Of a stretch of DNA of 39,859 nucleotides, positions 23,025-29,853 are shown one piece after another. Source of the DNA: Actinomycetales bacterium (GTDB taxonomy: Bacteria; Actinomycetota; Actinomycetes; Actinomycetales; Quadrisphaeraceae). How positions within the stretch are numbered: the stretch's first letter is position 1; each line of letters begins with the position of its first letter. The position numbers and the translations under genes are program-made. Under the pieces are notes generated by a model. The model saw nothing but the letters and a program-made list of their open reading frames with translations, did no database searches and was not told the origin of the DNA. The stretch spans positions 1-39,859 of the forward strand of contig JAKONK010000224.1 in NCBI GenBank assembly GCA_022701985.1, in the 5' to 3' direction.

Positions 23025-23325
23025 CCCCCTCGGCGAGGCGGGCCACCCAGGTGGCGACCTCCTCGCGCCGGGCGGCGTCGAGGTCGCCCAGCCACACGAC
23101 GGTCCTCGGCTGCTGCTGGTCCTCGGCCCGCTGCCCGACGGCGACGACGGGCCCGCGGGCGCAGGCCCCGACGCAGGGGCTGGAGACGAGCACCCCGCCG
23201 CGGGAGGCGCGCACGGCCTCCCGCAGCGAGGCGCCCAGGGCGTCGTCCTCGCCCTCCAGCCGGCGCAGCGCGGCGCACCGGTGACCGGTGCAGACCGCCA
23301 CGAGGGGGCCGGCCGGAGCGCTCAC
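22840..23325 (-). CDS. Thioredoxin-like [2Fe-2S] ferredoxin family protein
   Basis: 161 residues. [17 protein letters not shown] and [14 protein letters not shown] give the C-x4-C ... C-x3-C pattern of thioredoxin-fold [2Fe-2S] ferredoxins. [20 protein letters not shown] completes the conserved domain by about residue 100. The last ~50 residues are Pro/Ala/Arg-rich and antisense to the YibE/F tail. The GTG at 23325 overlaps the L31 stop by 4 nt, so the protein is made with the zinc-independent ribosomal proteins. Its partner is unknown; in cobalamin clusters related proteins are linked to CobW-type genes, and a CobW-like gene lies at the other side of this operon. Confidence 0.8.
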   Translation of the reverse strand: MSAPAGPLVAVCTGHRCAALRRLEGEDDALGASLREAVRASRGGVLVSSPCVGACARGPVVAVGQRAEDQQQPRTVVWLGDLDAARREEVATWVARLAEGVSDALAVPSALRPAVLAVRGAPLAPQPAAQPQQPLHPPAGSAPHPPATPTHRRRRLPRPPS

Positions 23326-23582
23326 GAGCTCGTGCGCTGCCCGTAGCGGCGGCGGAAGCGCTCCACGCGGCCCTCGCTGTCGAGGACGCGGGCGCGCCCG
23401 GTCCAGAACGGGTGGCTGGCCGAGGAGACGTCGACGTCGATGACCGGGTACGTCTCGCCGTCCTCCCAGACGACGGTGCCGCGGGCGCGCGCCCCCGCCG
23501 TCGACCGGGTGAGGAAGGAGGTGCCGGCCTGGTTGTCGCGGAAGACGACCGGGCCGTACTCGGGGTGCAGGTCCTGCTTCAC
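23322..23582 (-). CDS. rpmE2: 50S ribosomal protein L31 type B
   Basis: 86 residues. [36 protein letters not shown] and RFRRRYGQR match L31 type B. The C-x2-C zinc knuckle of the standard L31 is absent, so this form does not need zinc and can replace the zinc-binding copy when zinc is scarce. The start is a GTG at 23582, 24 nt after the S14 stop. It is the fifth ribosomal gene of the leftward operon. Confidence 0.95.
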   Translation of the reverse strand: MKQDLHPEYGPVVFRDNQAGTSFLTRSTAGARARGTVVWEDGETYPVIDVDVSSASHPFWTGRARVLDSEGRVERFRRRYGQRTSS

Positions 23583-23606
23583 GGGGTGCTCCTCGTGCTC
23601 GTCGCT

Positions 23607-23912
23607 CTACCAGCTGGACTTGGTGACGCCGGGCAGCTCGCCCGCCAGCGCCTGCTCGCGCAGCCGGACCCGCGAGAGGCCGAACTTGCGGTAGTAGGCG
23701 CGGGGGCGGCCGTCGACCACGTCGCGGTTGCGCAGCCGGGTGGGGCTCGCGTCGCGGGGCATCCGCTGCAGCGCGGCGCGGGCGTCGGCGCGCTGCTCCT
23801 CGCTGGAGGTGGCGGCGGAGGCGAGGCGCTTCAGCTCGGCCCGGCGCTCGGCCCAGCGGGCGACCACCTCGCGGCGCTGGAGGTCCTTGGCGACCTTGCT
23901 CTTCTTGGCCAT
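23607..23912 (-). CDS. rpsN: 30S ribosomal protein S14 (zinc-independent form)
   Basis: 101 residues. [20 protein letters not shown] opens the long form of S14, and [20 protein letters not shown] is the conserved C-terminal signature. The C-x2-C...C-x2-C zinc site of the short actinobacterial S14 is missing. Expressed with L33, L28, L36 and L31 paralogues it fits the zinc-sparing ribosome set. The ATG at 23912 is 1 nt past the L33 stop region. Confidence 0.95.
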   Translation of the reverse strand: MAKKSKVAKDLQRREVVARWAERRAELKRLASAATSSEEQRADARAALQRMPRDASPTRLRNRDVVDGRPRAYYRKFGLSRVRLREQALAGELPGVTKSSW

Positions 23913-23913
23913 C

Positions 23914-24081
23914 TCAGCGGGCCTCCCTGAACTCGACGTGGCGACGCACCACCGGGTCGAACTTGCGCAGGACCATGCGCTCGGGGTCGTTGCGGCGGTT
24001 CTTGCGGGTCACGTACGTGTAGCCCGTGCCCGCGGTGGAGCGGAGCTTGATGATCGGGCGGACGTCGTTGCTCTTGGCCAC
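23914..24081 (-). CDS. rpmG: 50S ribosomal protein L33 (zinc-independent form)
   Basis: 55 residues from a GTG at 24081. [19 protein letters not shown] and [17 protein letters not shown] are L33 motifs. No cysteine is present, so the zinc knuckle is lost. The start is 1 nt after the L28 stop codon, so translation is closely coupled. Confidence 0.95.
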   Translation of the reverse strand: MAKSNDVRPIIKLRSTAGTGYTYVTRKNRRNDPERMVLRKFDPVVRRHVEFREAR

Positions 24082-24082
24082 G

Positions 24083-24319
24083 TCAGGCCACCTCTCCTCG
24101 TGCGCGGAGGTCGGCGACGACGGCGTCGATGCCGAGCCTGTCGATGACCCGCATCCCCGCCGGCGTCAGGTCGAGCCGCACGTGGCGGCCCAGGGACGGC
24201 ACCCAGTAGCGCTTGCTCTGGGTGTTGGGCTCGAAGCGGCGCTTGGTGCGCCGGTGCGAGTGCGAGATGCGGTGGCCGGAGCGGCCCTTGCGCCCGGTGA
24301 CCTGGCAGGGGCGGCTCAT
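24083..24319 (-). CDS. rpmB: 50S ribosomal protein L28 (zinc-independent form)
   Basis: 78 residues. [20 protein letters not shown] and [10 protein letters not shown] are L28 hallmarks. Only one cysteine remains where the zinc form has four. The ATG at 24319 shares one base with the L36 stop (TGATG). It is the second gene of the zinc-sparing operon. Confidence 0.95.
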   Translation of the reverse strand: MSRPCQVTGRKGRSGHRISHSHRRTKRRFEPNTQSKRYWVPSLGRHVRLDLTPAGMRVIDRLGIDAVVADLRARGEVA

Positions 24320-24441
24320 CAGCCCTGCCTCGCCTTCAGGCGGGGGTTCTTCTTGTTGATGACGTACAGGTGGCCGCGGCGGCGGACCAGCTTCGACCCG
24401 GGCTGGCGGGCCAGCGAGCGCAGTGAGGCGCGCACCTTCAC
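24319..24441 (-). CDS. rpmJ2: 50S ribosomal protein L36 type B
   Basis: 40 residues: [20 protein letters not shown], then [18 protein letters not shown]. This is the YkgO-type L36 without the C-C-C-H zinc site. The start is a GTG at 24441, about 8 nt after GGTTCC-type sequence containing GAGG. It is the first gene of the leftward operon, so the palindromes at 24468 and 24500 lie directly upstream. Confidence 0.93.
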   Translation of the reverse strand: MKVRASLRSLARQPGSKLVRRRGHLYVINKKNPRLKARQG

Positions 24442-24467
24442 GGGAACCTCCTCGGTGGTGGCTTGAT

Positions 24468-24480
24468 GAGAACTGTTCTC
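24468..24480. promoter_or_regulatory. Candidate Zur operator 1
   Basis: GAGAACTGTTCTC is a 13-bp palindrome with one central mismatch pair, 26 bp upstream of rpmJ2. It resembles Fur-family (Zur) boxes in its inverted GAGAA/TTCTC arms. Its place before zinc-independent ribosomal genes, which are Zur targets in other actinobacteria, supports the call. Confidence 0.68.
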
Positions 24481-24499
24481 CTCTTGTGCCACCATAGAC

Positions 24500-24512
24500 G
24501 AGAAGCGTTCTC
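24500..24512. promoter_or_regulatory. Candidate Zur operator 2
   Basis: GAGAAGCGTTCTC is a second 13-bp palindrome, 29 bp before the CobW-like gene. Its centre lies 32 bp from the first, about three helical turns, so two dimers could bind on the same face and control both divergent genes. Confidence 0.68.
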
Positions 24513-24541
24513 ACCTGAAGCCACGACCGCCGGGAGCCCCC

Positions 24542-25693
24542 GTGACCGAGCCGACCCGCCCCACCCGCCTGCCCGTGACCGCCCTCATCGCCGTCGACGC
24601 CGCCGCCCGCGACGCCGTCGTGATGAGCGTGCAGCTGGACGCGCCCGACGCCGTCGTGGTCCGCCACGACCTGTCGGGGGCCGGCGCCGGGGTGCTCCGC
24701 CGCGTGGTCAGCGACGCCACCGGCGTGGTGGAGGACGTCACCACCCCCCTCGACCACGCCTGCCTGTCGTGCGCGCTGCGCGAGGACCTGCTCCCCACCC
24801 TGGTGCGCCTCGCCCGCGAGGGCCGCTGGAGCGCCGCGCTGCTCGCGCTCCCCCTGGCCAGCGAGCCCGTGCCCGTGGTCCGCGGCCTGCTCGGCGGGGC
24901 CGTCGAGGGCGCCCCCGCGCGGCGCTGGCTCGACCTGGCCGGCGTGGTCTGCGCCGTCGACGCCGGGGGGCTCCTGCACGACGTCCTCGGCGACGACCTC
25001 CTCGACGAGCGCGACCTCGCCCACGGCGACGACGACCGCAGCGTCGGCGAGGTGGTCGCGCGCCAGCTGCGCGGGGCCGACCTCGTCCTGGCGCCGGGGG
25101 CCTCGGGCCGCGAGCGCGCGCTGCTGGACCACCTGGCGCTGCCCGGGGTGCGGGCGCAGGTCGAGCAGGCGTGCGACACCTCGGGCGCCTCCCTGCTGGC
25201 GCGGCGCCACGACGCACGCGCCTCGGCGCGCTGGGAGGACCCGCGGGCCGTCGCGCCCAGCGGCGCCCCCGACGCCGACGGCGTGTGGACGCTGGACCTG
25301 GCCGACTGGCGCCCCGTGCACCCGGAGCGGCTGCACGAGAACCTCGAGCGGCTCGCCAGCGGCCACCTGGTGGGGCGCGGCCGGTTCTGGCTGCCGACGC
25401 GCCCCGGGGCCGTGGGCGTGTGGGACGGCGCGGGCGGGCAGCTCAGCATCGGTGACGCGGGCCCGTGGCAGCTGCCCGGGCGCGACGGCGGGGGCGCCAC
25501 CGGGGCCGGGGTCGACCGCAGCACGCGCCTCGTGGTCACGGGCGTGGACGAGGACCCCGAGCGCGTGCGGGCGGCCTTCGCCGAGTCCCTGCTGACCGAC
25601 GCCGAGCTGGCCGCCGGGCTGCAGCGGTGGGTCGGCCGGCCCGACGGGTTCGACGCCTGGCTCGGTGAGGTCGGGGCCGACGAGGCCGCCTGA
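24542..25693 (+). CDS. CobW/COG0523-like protein with degenerate P-loop
   Basis: 383 residues. The N-terminal LPVTALIAVDAAARDAVVMS lines up with the G1 region of COG0523 GTPases (LPVTVLSGFLGAGKTT-like), but the G-x4-G-K-[ST] loop is gone. The metal motif C-x-C-C appears as CLSCALREDL at 74-83, with serine in place of the middle cysteine. The C-terminal domain (WTLDLADWRPVHPERLHENL and GRGRFWLPTRP) is typical of CobW. Family members are zinc or cobalt chaperones; this one probably cannot bind GTP in the usual way. The GTG at 24542 has GGGAG 6 nt upstream, and the gene is divergent from the zinc-independent ribosomal operon. Confidence 0.8.
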   Translation: MTEPTRPTRLPVTALIAVDAAARDAVVMSVQLDAPDAVVVRHDLSGAGAGVLRRVVSDATGVVEDVTTPLDHACLSCALREDLLPTLVRLAREGRWSAALLALPLASEPVPVVRGLLGGAVEGAPARRWLDLAGVVCAVDAGGLLHDVLGDDLLDERDLAHGDDDRSVGEVVARQLRGADLVLAPGASGRERALLDHLALPGVRAQVEQACDTSGASLLARRHDARASARWEDPRAVAPSGAPDADGVWTLDLADWRPVHPERLHENLERLASGHLVGRGRFWLPTRPGAVGVWDGAGGQLSIGDAGPWQLPGRDGGGATGAGVDRSTRLVVTGVDEDPERVRAAFAESLLTDAELAAGLQRWVGRPDGFDAWLGEVGADEAA

Positions 25694-25741
25694 CGACCGA
25701 CGTGGACGACACCCCGAGGAGGTCGCCGGCCAGCCCGGCCG

Positions 25742-25768
25742 GCCACCCCCCGGGGGTATCCTCCCGGG
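25742..25768 (+). promoter_or_regulatory. Candidate CsoR operator and promoter
   Basis: A G/C-tract palindrome, CCACCCCCCGGGGGTATCC at 25743-25761, continues into CCCGGGG. CsoR operators are GC tracts of this kind flanked by TA steps. TATCCT at 25757-25762 can act as a -10, placing the transcription start at the GTG 25769 and predicting a leaderless autoregulated mRNA. Confidence 0.55.
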
Positions 25769-26077
25769 GTGGACGAGGTAGCGGCGGAGCAGCACCAGCA
25801 CGGCTACCTGCACGCCAAGGACGACCACCTCAAGCGCCTGCGCCGCATCGAGGGCCAGGTCAGGGGGCTGCAGCGGATGGTCGAGGAGGAGAAGTACTGC
25901 ATCGACGTCCTGACGCAGGTCTCCGCCACCACCAAGGCGCTGCAGGCCGTCGCGCTAGGCCTCCTCGACGAGCACCTCGGGCACTGCGTCGTCGACGCCG
26001 CGCGCCGCGGGGGCCCCGAGGCCGACGAGAAGGTGCGCGAGGCCTCCGAGGCCATCGCCCGCCTCGTGCGCTCCTGA
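25769..26077 (+). CDS. csoR: CsoR-family copper-sensing repressor
   Basis: 102 residues, all helical. The copper ligands C44, H69 and C73 keep the C-x24-H-x3-C spacing of CsoR, in EEKYCIDVLTQ and LDEHLGHCVVDA. The N-terminal DDHLKRLRRIEGQVRGLQRM supplies the DNA-binding arginines. Copper binding should release DNA and turn on the downstream genes. Formaldehyde sensors (FrmR) and persulfide sensors (CstR) share the fold but differ at the histidine. The start overlaps its probable promoter, so the mRNA is likely leaderless. The next gene starts 5 nt after its stop. Confidence 0.9.
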   Translation: MDEVAAEQHQHGYLHAKDDHLKRLRRIEGQVRGLQRMVEEEKYCIDVLTQVSATTKALQAVALGLLDEHLGHCVVDAARRGGPEADEKVREASEAIARLVRS

Positions 26078-26082
26078 GCCCC

Positions 26083-26493
26083 GTGCGCAGGCTGCTGCTC
26101 GTCCTCGCCGCCGTCGCCGTGGCGCTCGGCGTCGTCGGCATGCACGCGCTCGGCGCGGTCCCCGCGACGGCGGCGCCCGCGGCGCACTCGACCGGGCACA
26201 TGACCGGGCACACGGACACCCACCCCACCGGGCACGACGGCGCGCCCGCGGGCGGTGCGCCCCACCACGGTGCCGGGAGCACCGCAGCCGACTGCGTCCT
26301 CGCCGCGGGCGCCGCGGCCGCGGGACTGGCGGCCGCCGTCGCCGGCCTGCTCTCCGACCCGGCCGGTGGTGGTCTCGGTGGCGCCCCCACGGCGCTGGCC
26401 GCCGCGGCCCTCGGAGCCGCCGGTGCGCGCGGGCGCACCCGGCCCGCCACCGGTCCACCGGGCCCGGCCACCTCCTGCGTGCGCAGGACGTAG
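26083..26493 (+). CDS. DUF6153-like His-rich membrane/secreted small protein
   Basis: 136 residues. MRRLLLVLAAVAVALGVVGM is a signal-anchor or signal peptide. A His/Gly-rich stretch follows (about 35-70: HSTGHMTGHTDTHPTGHDG, then APHHGAG), then a hydrophobic segment near 75-95 around a single cysteine in TAADCVLAAGAA. This pattern resembles DUF6153 proteins found beside DUF305 genes in actinobacteria. The histidines may bind copper. It follows csoR by 5 nt, which supports copper control. The start at GTG 26083 gives a proper signal sequence. Confidence 0.7.
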   Translation: MRRLLLVLAAVAVALGVVGMHALGAVPATAAPAAHSTGHMTGHTDTHPTGHDGAPAGGAPHHGAGSTAADCVLAAGAAAAGLAAAVAGLLSDPAGGGLGGAPTALAAAALGAAGARGRTRPATGPPGPATSCVRRT

Positions 26494-26576
26494 CGGCACC
26501 ACGGCACCACCCCGCCGCAGCGCGGGGCGTGCGCCGACGCGCCCTCGTCCCACCCCAGCACCCGGAGGACCCCACC

Positions 26577-27257
26577 GTGACCACGCCCGCGCACACCCCT
26601 GTCAGCACCCCCGTCAGCACGCCCGCCCCGACGCGCACCCGCCGGGCGCGCGGCGGAGCCCTCGCCGCCGCCACCGGCGCCGCGCTCGCCGCGCTCCTGC
26701 TCACCGGGTGCGGCGCCCAGCCCTCCGACCACACCGGCGGGCACGGCAGCGAGGCCGGCGCCGCCGCTGATCAGACCGCGTCGGAGGGTCCGTCCGGCGC
26801 CGGCGAGGCGAACGAGGCCGACGTCGAGTTCGCCAGCGGCATGGTGGTGCACCACCAGGGCGCCCTGGACATGGCGCAGGACGCCGTCCAGCGCGCCAGC
26901 ACCCCCGAGGTGCGGGCCCTCGCCGAGCGCGTCGTCGCGGCCCAGCAGCCCGAGATCGACCAGATGGAGGGCTGGCTGGCCACCTGGGGCGAGGACGGCG
27001 GGTCCCACGACGGCCACGACATGGCGGGGATGGGCGCCGACGACGCCGCCGCGCTGGCGGCCGCCACGGGCACCGAGTACGACCGCCTGTTCCTGGAGCA
27101 GATGACCGCCCACCACCGCGACGCCGTCGAGATGGCCCAGCAGGAACGGGCCGAGGGGGCGGCCCCCGAGGCCGTGGCCCTCGCCGAGCGCATCGAGGCC
27201 GACCAGACCGCCGAGATCGCCGAGATGGCGGGGCTCCTGCAGCAGCTGGGCGGCTGA
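26577..27257 (+). CDS. DUF305 family lipoprotein
   Basis: 226 residues. A long basic N-terminus leads to the hydrophobic AAATGAALAALLLTGC lipobox, with Cys45 as the lipidated residue. The mature part holds two DUF305 halves, each with a paired histidine motif: VVHHQGALDMAQ and TAHHRDAVEMAQ. The DUF305 four-helix fold binds metal, usually copper, at such sites outside the cell. The GTG at 26577 has GGAGG 9 nt upstream. Its place after csoR and the His-rich protein suggests a copper storage or handling role. Confidence 0.88.
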   Translation: MTTPAHTPVSTPVSTPAPTRTRRARGGALAAATGAALAALLLTGCGAQPSDHTGGHGSEAGAAADQTASEGPSGAGEANEADVEFASGMVVHHQGALDMAQDAVQRASTPEVRALAERVVAAQQPEIDQMEGWLATWGEDGGSHDGHDMAGMGADDAAALAAATGTEYDRLFLEQMTAHHRDAVEMAQQERAEGAAPEAVALAERIEADQTAEIAEMAGLLQQLGG

Positions 27258-27281
27258 CGCGCTGCGGGGTGAGACTGGGGT

Positions 27282-28385
27282 GTGAGCGGAGCGTCGGGTC
27301 GGGTGAGCCGCAGGGCCCTGCTCGGCCTGGCGCTCGCCACCCCCCTGGCGGCGTCCGCGTGCACCGCGGACCCCGCCACCGCACCGGCGCCGTCCGGTGC
27401 GCCGTCCACCGCGCCCGCGCCGAGCACCAGCGCGGGCACCGGCACCACCCCCAGCGAGGTCTCCGTGCGCGTGCTCGCCGACCAGGCCTACGCCGAGCCC
27501 GTTGACGGCTCGACCACGGCCCACCTGCTCGACCTGCACCTGCCCGACGGCACCCCGGGCCCGTGGCCGGTGGTGCTGTTCCAGGCGGGGTCGGCGTTCC
27601 AGGGCGACGACACCAAGGGCGGGAGCACCGACCTGTCGGGCGGCACCACGGCCGCCGGCCTGGCGCAGCGCTGGGGGCCGCTCGGCTACGCCGTGGCCGG
27701 TGTCAACGTGCGCAGCAGCGCCCAGGCGCGGTTCCCGGCCCAGCTGCACGACGTGAAGGCCGCCGTCCGCTACCTGCGCTCGCGCGCCGACGAGCTCGGC
27801 CTCGACGCCGACCGCGTCGTCACCGCCGGCACGAGCAGCGGGGCCTGGGGCGCGGTGATGGCCGGCGTGGTCACGGGCGTGCCCGACCTCGAGGGCGCCG
27901 AGCTCGGCAACGCCGACCAGCGCAGCGACGTCCAGGCCGTCGTCGACCTGTTCGGCCCGACGGCCTTCCTGCAGATGGACGCCCAGCGCCTGCCCGACGG
28001 CGCCGAGCACGACCCGGCCGGCTCGCCCGAGTCGATGCTCATGGGCTTCCCGATCCAGTCCGACCCCGCCGCCACGGAGCGGGCCGACCCGACCGGCTAC
28101 GTCGGCGCCGACAGCCCTCCGGTGTGGATCGCCCACGGCACGGCCGACCCGAACGTGCCCCACCAGCAGTCCGAGCTGCTCTTCGCGGCGTACGAGCGGG
28201 CGGGCGCCACCGCGAGCCTGACCCTCGTGTCCGGAGCCGGCCACACCGACGCCTACCTGAGCGGCGGCGCTCCGGACCGCCTCGTCAGGACGACGGCGGG
28301 CGGGACCACCACCGAGGGCACCGACCCCGACCCGACGTACGACGCCGTGCTGGCCTTCCTGCAGGAGCACCTGGGCCGGGGCTGA
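27282..28385 (+). CDS. Secreted alpha/beta hydrolase (BD-FAE/esterase-like lipoprotein)
   Basis: 367 residues. SRRALLGLALATPLAASAC looks like a Tat-type lipoprotein signal with lipidated Cys27; a Pro/Ser/Thr linker follows. The hydrolase domain has the nucleophile region AGTSSGAWGAV near 183, an acid in HGTADPNVP near 288 and a histidine in GAGHTDAYL near 320. This fits BD-FAE and polyester-type esterases that act outside the cell. The GTG at 27303 has GGAG 11 nt upstream and would give a better signal peptide length than 27282. It is probably the last gene of the csoR group, or a separate unit. Confidence 0.82.
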   Translation: MSGASGRVSRRALLGLALATPLAASACTADPATAPAPSGAPSTAPAPSTSAGTGTTPSEVSVRVLADQAYAEPVDGSTTAHLLDLHLPDGTPGPWPVVLFQAGSAFQGDDTKGGSTDLSGGTTAAGLAQRWGPLGYAVAGVNVRSSAQARFPAQLHDVKAAVRYLRSRADELGLDADRVVTAGTSSGAWGAVMAGVVTGVPDLEGAELGNADQRSDVQAVVDLFGPTAFLQMDAQRLPDGAEHDPAGSPESMLMGFPIQSDPAATERADPTGYVGADSPPVWIAHGTADPNVPHQQSELLFAAYERAGATASLTLVSGAGHTDAYLSGGAPDRLVRTTAGGTTTEGTDPDPTYDAVLAFLQEHLGRG

Positions 28386-28403
28386 GCCCTCATCGCCCTC
28401 GCC

Positions 28404-28422
28404 CCGGGTGCGCTGGACCCGG
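28404..28422. terminator. Weak hairpin between convergent genes
   Basis: CCGGGT pairs with ACCCGG around a 7-nt loop in the 90-bp gap between the secreted hydrolase (plus) and the GH13 gene (minus). The stem is short and no U-tract follows. It may help end transcription from either side. Confidence 0.35.
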
Positions 28423-28475
28423 TCGGCGTCGCTCCGCGGGAGTGCTGGACGGCCCCCCAGCGTCGCCTGACGGGC

Positions 28476-29744
28476 TCACTCCGCGCCGAAGACCGCCGCC
28501 TCGTGCGGCCCGGTGCCACCGACCAGGAGCCGCTCCCCCGGCCGGACGGCGACGTCGAGCGCCTCGTCCGACAGGTTCAGCGCCACGGTCAGACCGCGCG
28601 AGCCGTCGTCGGGGTCGCTCGCCCGGTAGACCAGCACGGGGTTCTCCAGCCGCTCCACCTCGACCCGCGCCCGCGCGAGCCAGGGGTGGCGGCGGCGCAG
28701 CCCGACGAGCCGCTGGTGCAGGTCGAAGACCGGCGCGCCCAGCGGGGACAGCTCCCCCGGCGAGGCCGGGAACGCCGGACGCACGGCGTCGTCGCCGCCG
28801 GCGCGCTCCTCCTTGACCCCGCGGAAGGCGTGGTCGTCACCCGAGTAGACCGCCGGCACGCCCCCGACCGTGAACAGGACCGTCAGCGCGTGGGCGAGGT
28901 GGCGCTCGTCGGTCAGCTGCGAGGCGATGCGGGTGGTGTCGTGGTTGCCCAGGAACGTGGTGGGCAGGAAGCGCTGCAGCAGCTCGCCGTGGTGGCGCAG
29001 CTCCCACTCGACCTCGAAGAGGTTGGCGTCGTTGAGGCTGCTCCAGACGGCCTTCCACAGCCGGTACTGCGTCACCGAGTCGAAGCCCGACTCCTCCACG
29101 AAGGCGGCGTAGTCGCCGTGGATCACCTCACCCAGCAGCCACGCGTGCGGGTGGCTCTCGCGGACGGCGTCGCTCACCGCGCGCCAGAAGGAGGTCGGGA
29201 CGGCGTAGGCCGCGTCCATGCGCCACCCGTCGACGCCCGCGTCGAGCCAGTGCCGCACCACCCCGACGACGTGCTCCAGCACCGCGGGGTTGCCGTGGTC
29301 GAGCGCCACCAGCTGGTGGTGGCCCTCGAAGACGGCCCAGCCGTCGTCGCGGGAGCCGTCGCGGCGGAACCAGGCCGCCGACTCCGCATCACCCGCGAGC
29401 GCGGCGCGGAAGCGGGGGTGGGAGCGGCCGACGTGGTGGAAGACGCCGTCGAGGACCACGTGCACGCCGCGGGCGTGGGCCTGCTCGACGAGGTGGCGCA
29501 GGTCGCCCTCGTCGCCGAGGCGGGGGTCGACGCGGAGGTGGTCGCGCGTGTCGTACCCGTGGGTCTCGCTGTCGAAGACCGGGCCGAGCTGCAGGGCGTT
29601 CGCGCCGAGGGCCACGAGGTGGTCGAGCCAGCCCTCGACGTGCGCGAGGCGGTGCGCCACGGGGGTGTCGGGGGCGGCGCTGGCCTCGGCGCCGGTGAAG
29701 CCGAGGGGGAAGACGTGCCAGATCACGGTGTCCTGCGGTCTCAC
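28476..29744 (-). CDS. GH13-family alpha-glucosidase/amylase-like enzyme
   Basis: 422 residues, short for GH13. The four conserved regions are present: DGVFHHVG near 95, GWRMDAAYAV near 173 with the nucleophile Asp, LLGEVIHG near 204 with the acid Glu, and FLGNHDTTR near 265 with the transition-state Asp. VRPQDTVIWHVFPLGFTGA opens the barrel, as in many cytoplasmic amylases. No signal peptide is seen. It should act on alpha-glucans or oligosaccharides; exact specificity is unclear. The GTG at 29744 is preceded by TAGCGT at 7 nt, suggesting a leaderless mRNA. Confidence 0.9.
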   Translation of the reverse strand: MRPQDTVIWHVFPLGFTGAEASAAPDTPVAHRLAHVEGWLDHLVALGANALQLGPVFDSETHGYDTRDHLRVDPRLGDEGDLRHLVEQAHARGVHVVLDGVFHHVGRSHPRFRAALAGDAESAAWFRRDGSRDDGWAVFEGHHQLVALDHGNPAVLEHVVGVVRHWLDAGVDGWRMDAAYAVPTSFWRAVSDAVRESHPHAWLLGEVIHGDYAAFVEESGFDSVTQYRLWKAVWSSLNDANLFEVEWELRHHGELLQRFLPTTFLGNHDTTRIASQLTDERHLAHALTVLFTVGGVPAVYSGDDHAFRGVKEERAGGDDAVRPAFPASPGELSPLGAPVFDLHQRLVGLRRRHPWLARARVEVERLENPVLVYRASDPDDGSRGLTVALNLSDEALDVAVRPGERLLVGGTGPHEAAVFGAE

Positions 29745-29853
29745 CCGCTCGACGCTAGCCACGCCGACGGCGCGGGAAGACAGCGGGCCTCCCGGGCGCT
29801 GCACGCTCCGGTGACCCGGAGAGGGTCTCCCCGCGCGCTCCGGAAGGCCCTCC

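Noticed and set aside
24468-24512. A riboswitch or attenuator between the ribosomal operon and the CobW-like gene
   Set aside because: The two palindromes are short, similar to each other and evenly spaced, which fits protein-binding sites better than a folded RNA.
28476-29744. Trehalose synthase or GlgE-type assignment for the GH13 enzyme
   Set aside because: The protein is too short and lacks their extra domains; only the general GH13 assignment is supported.
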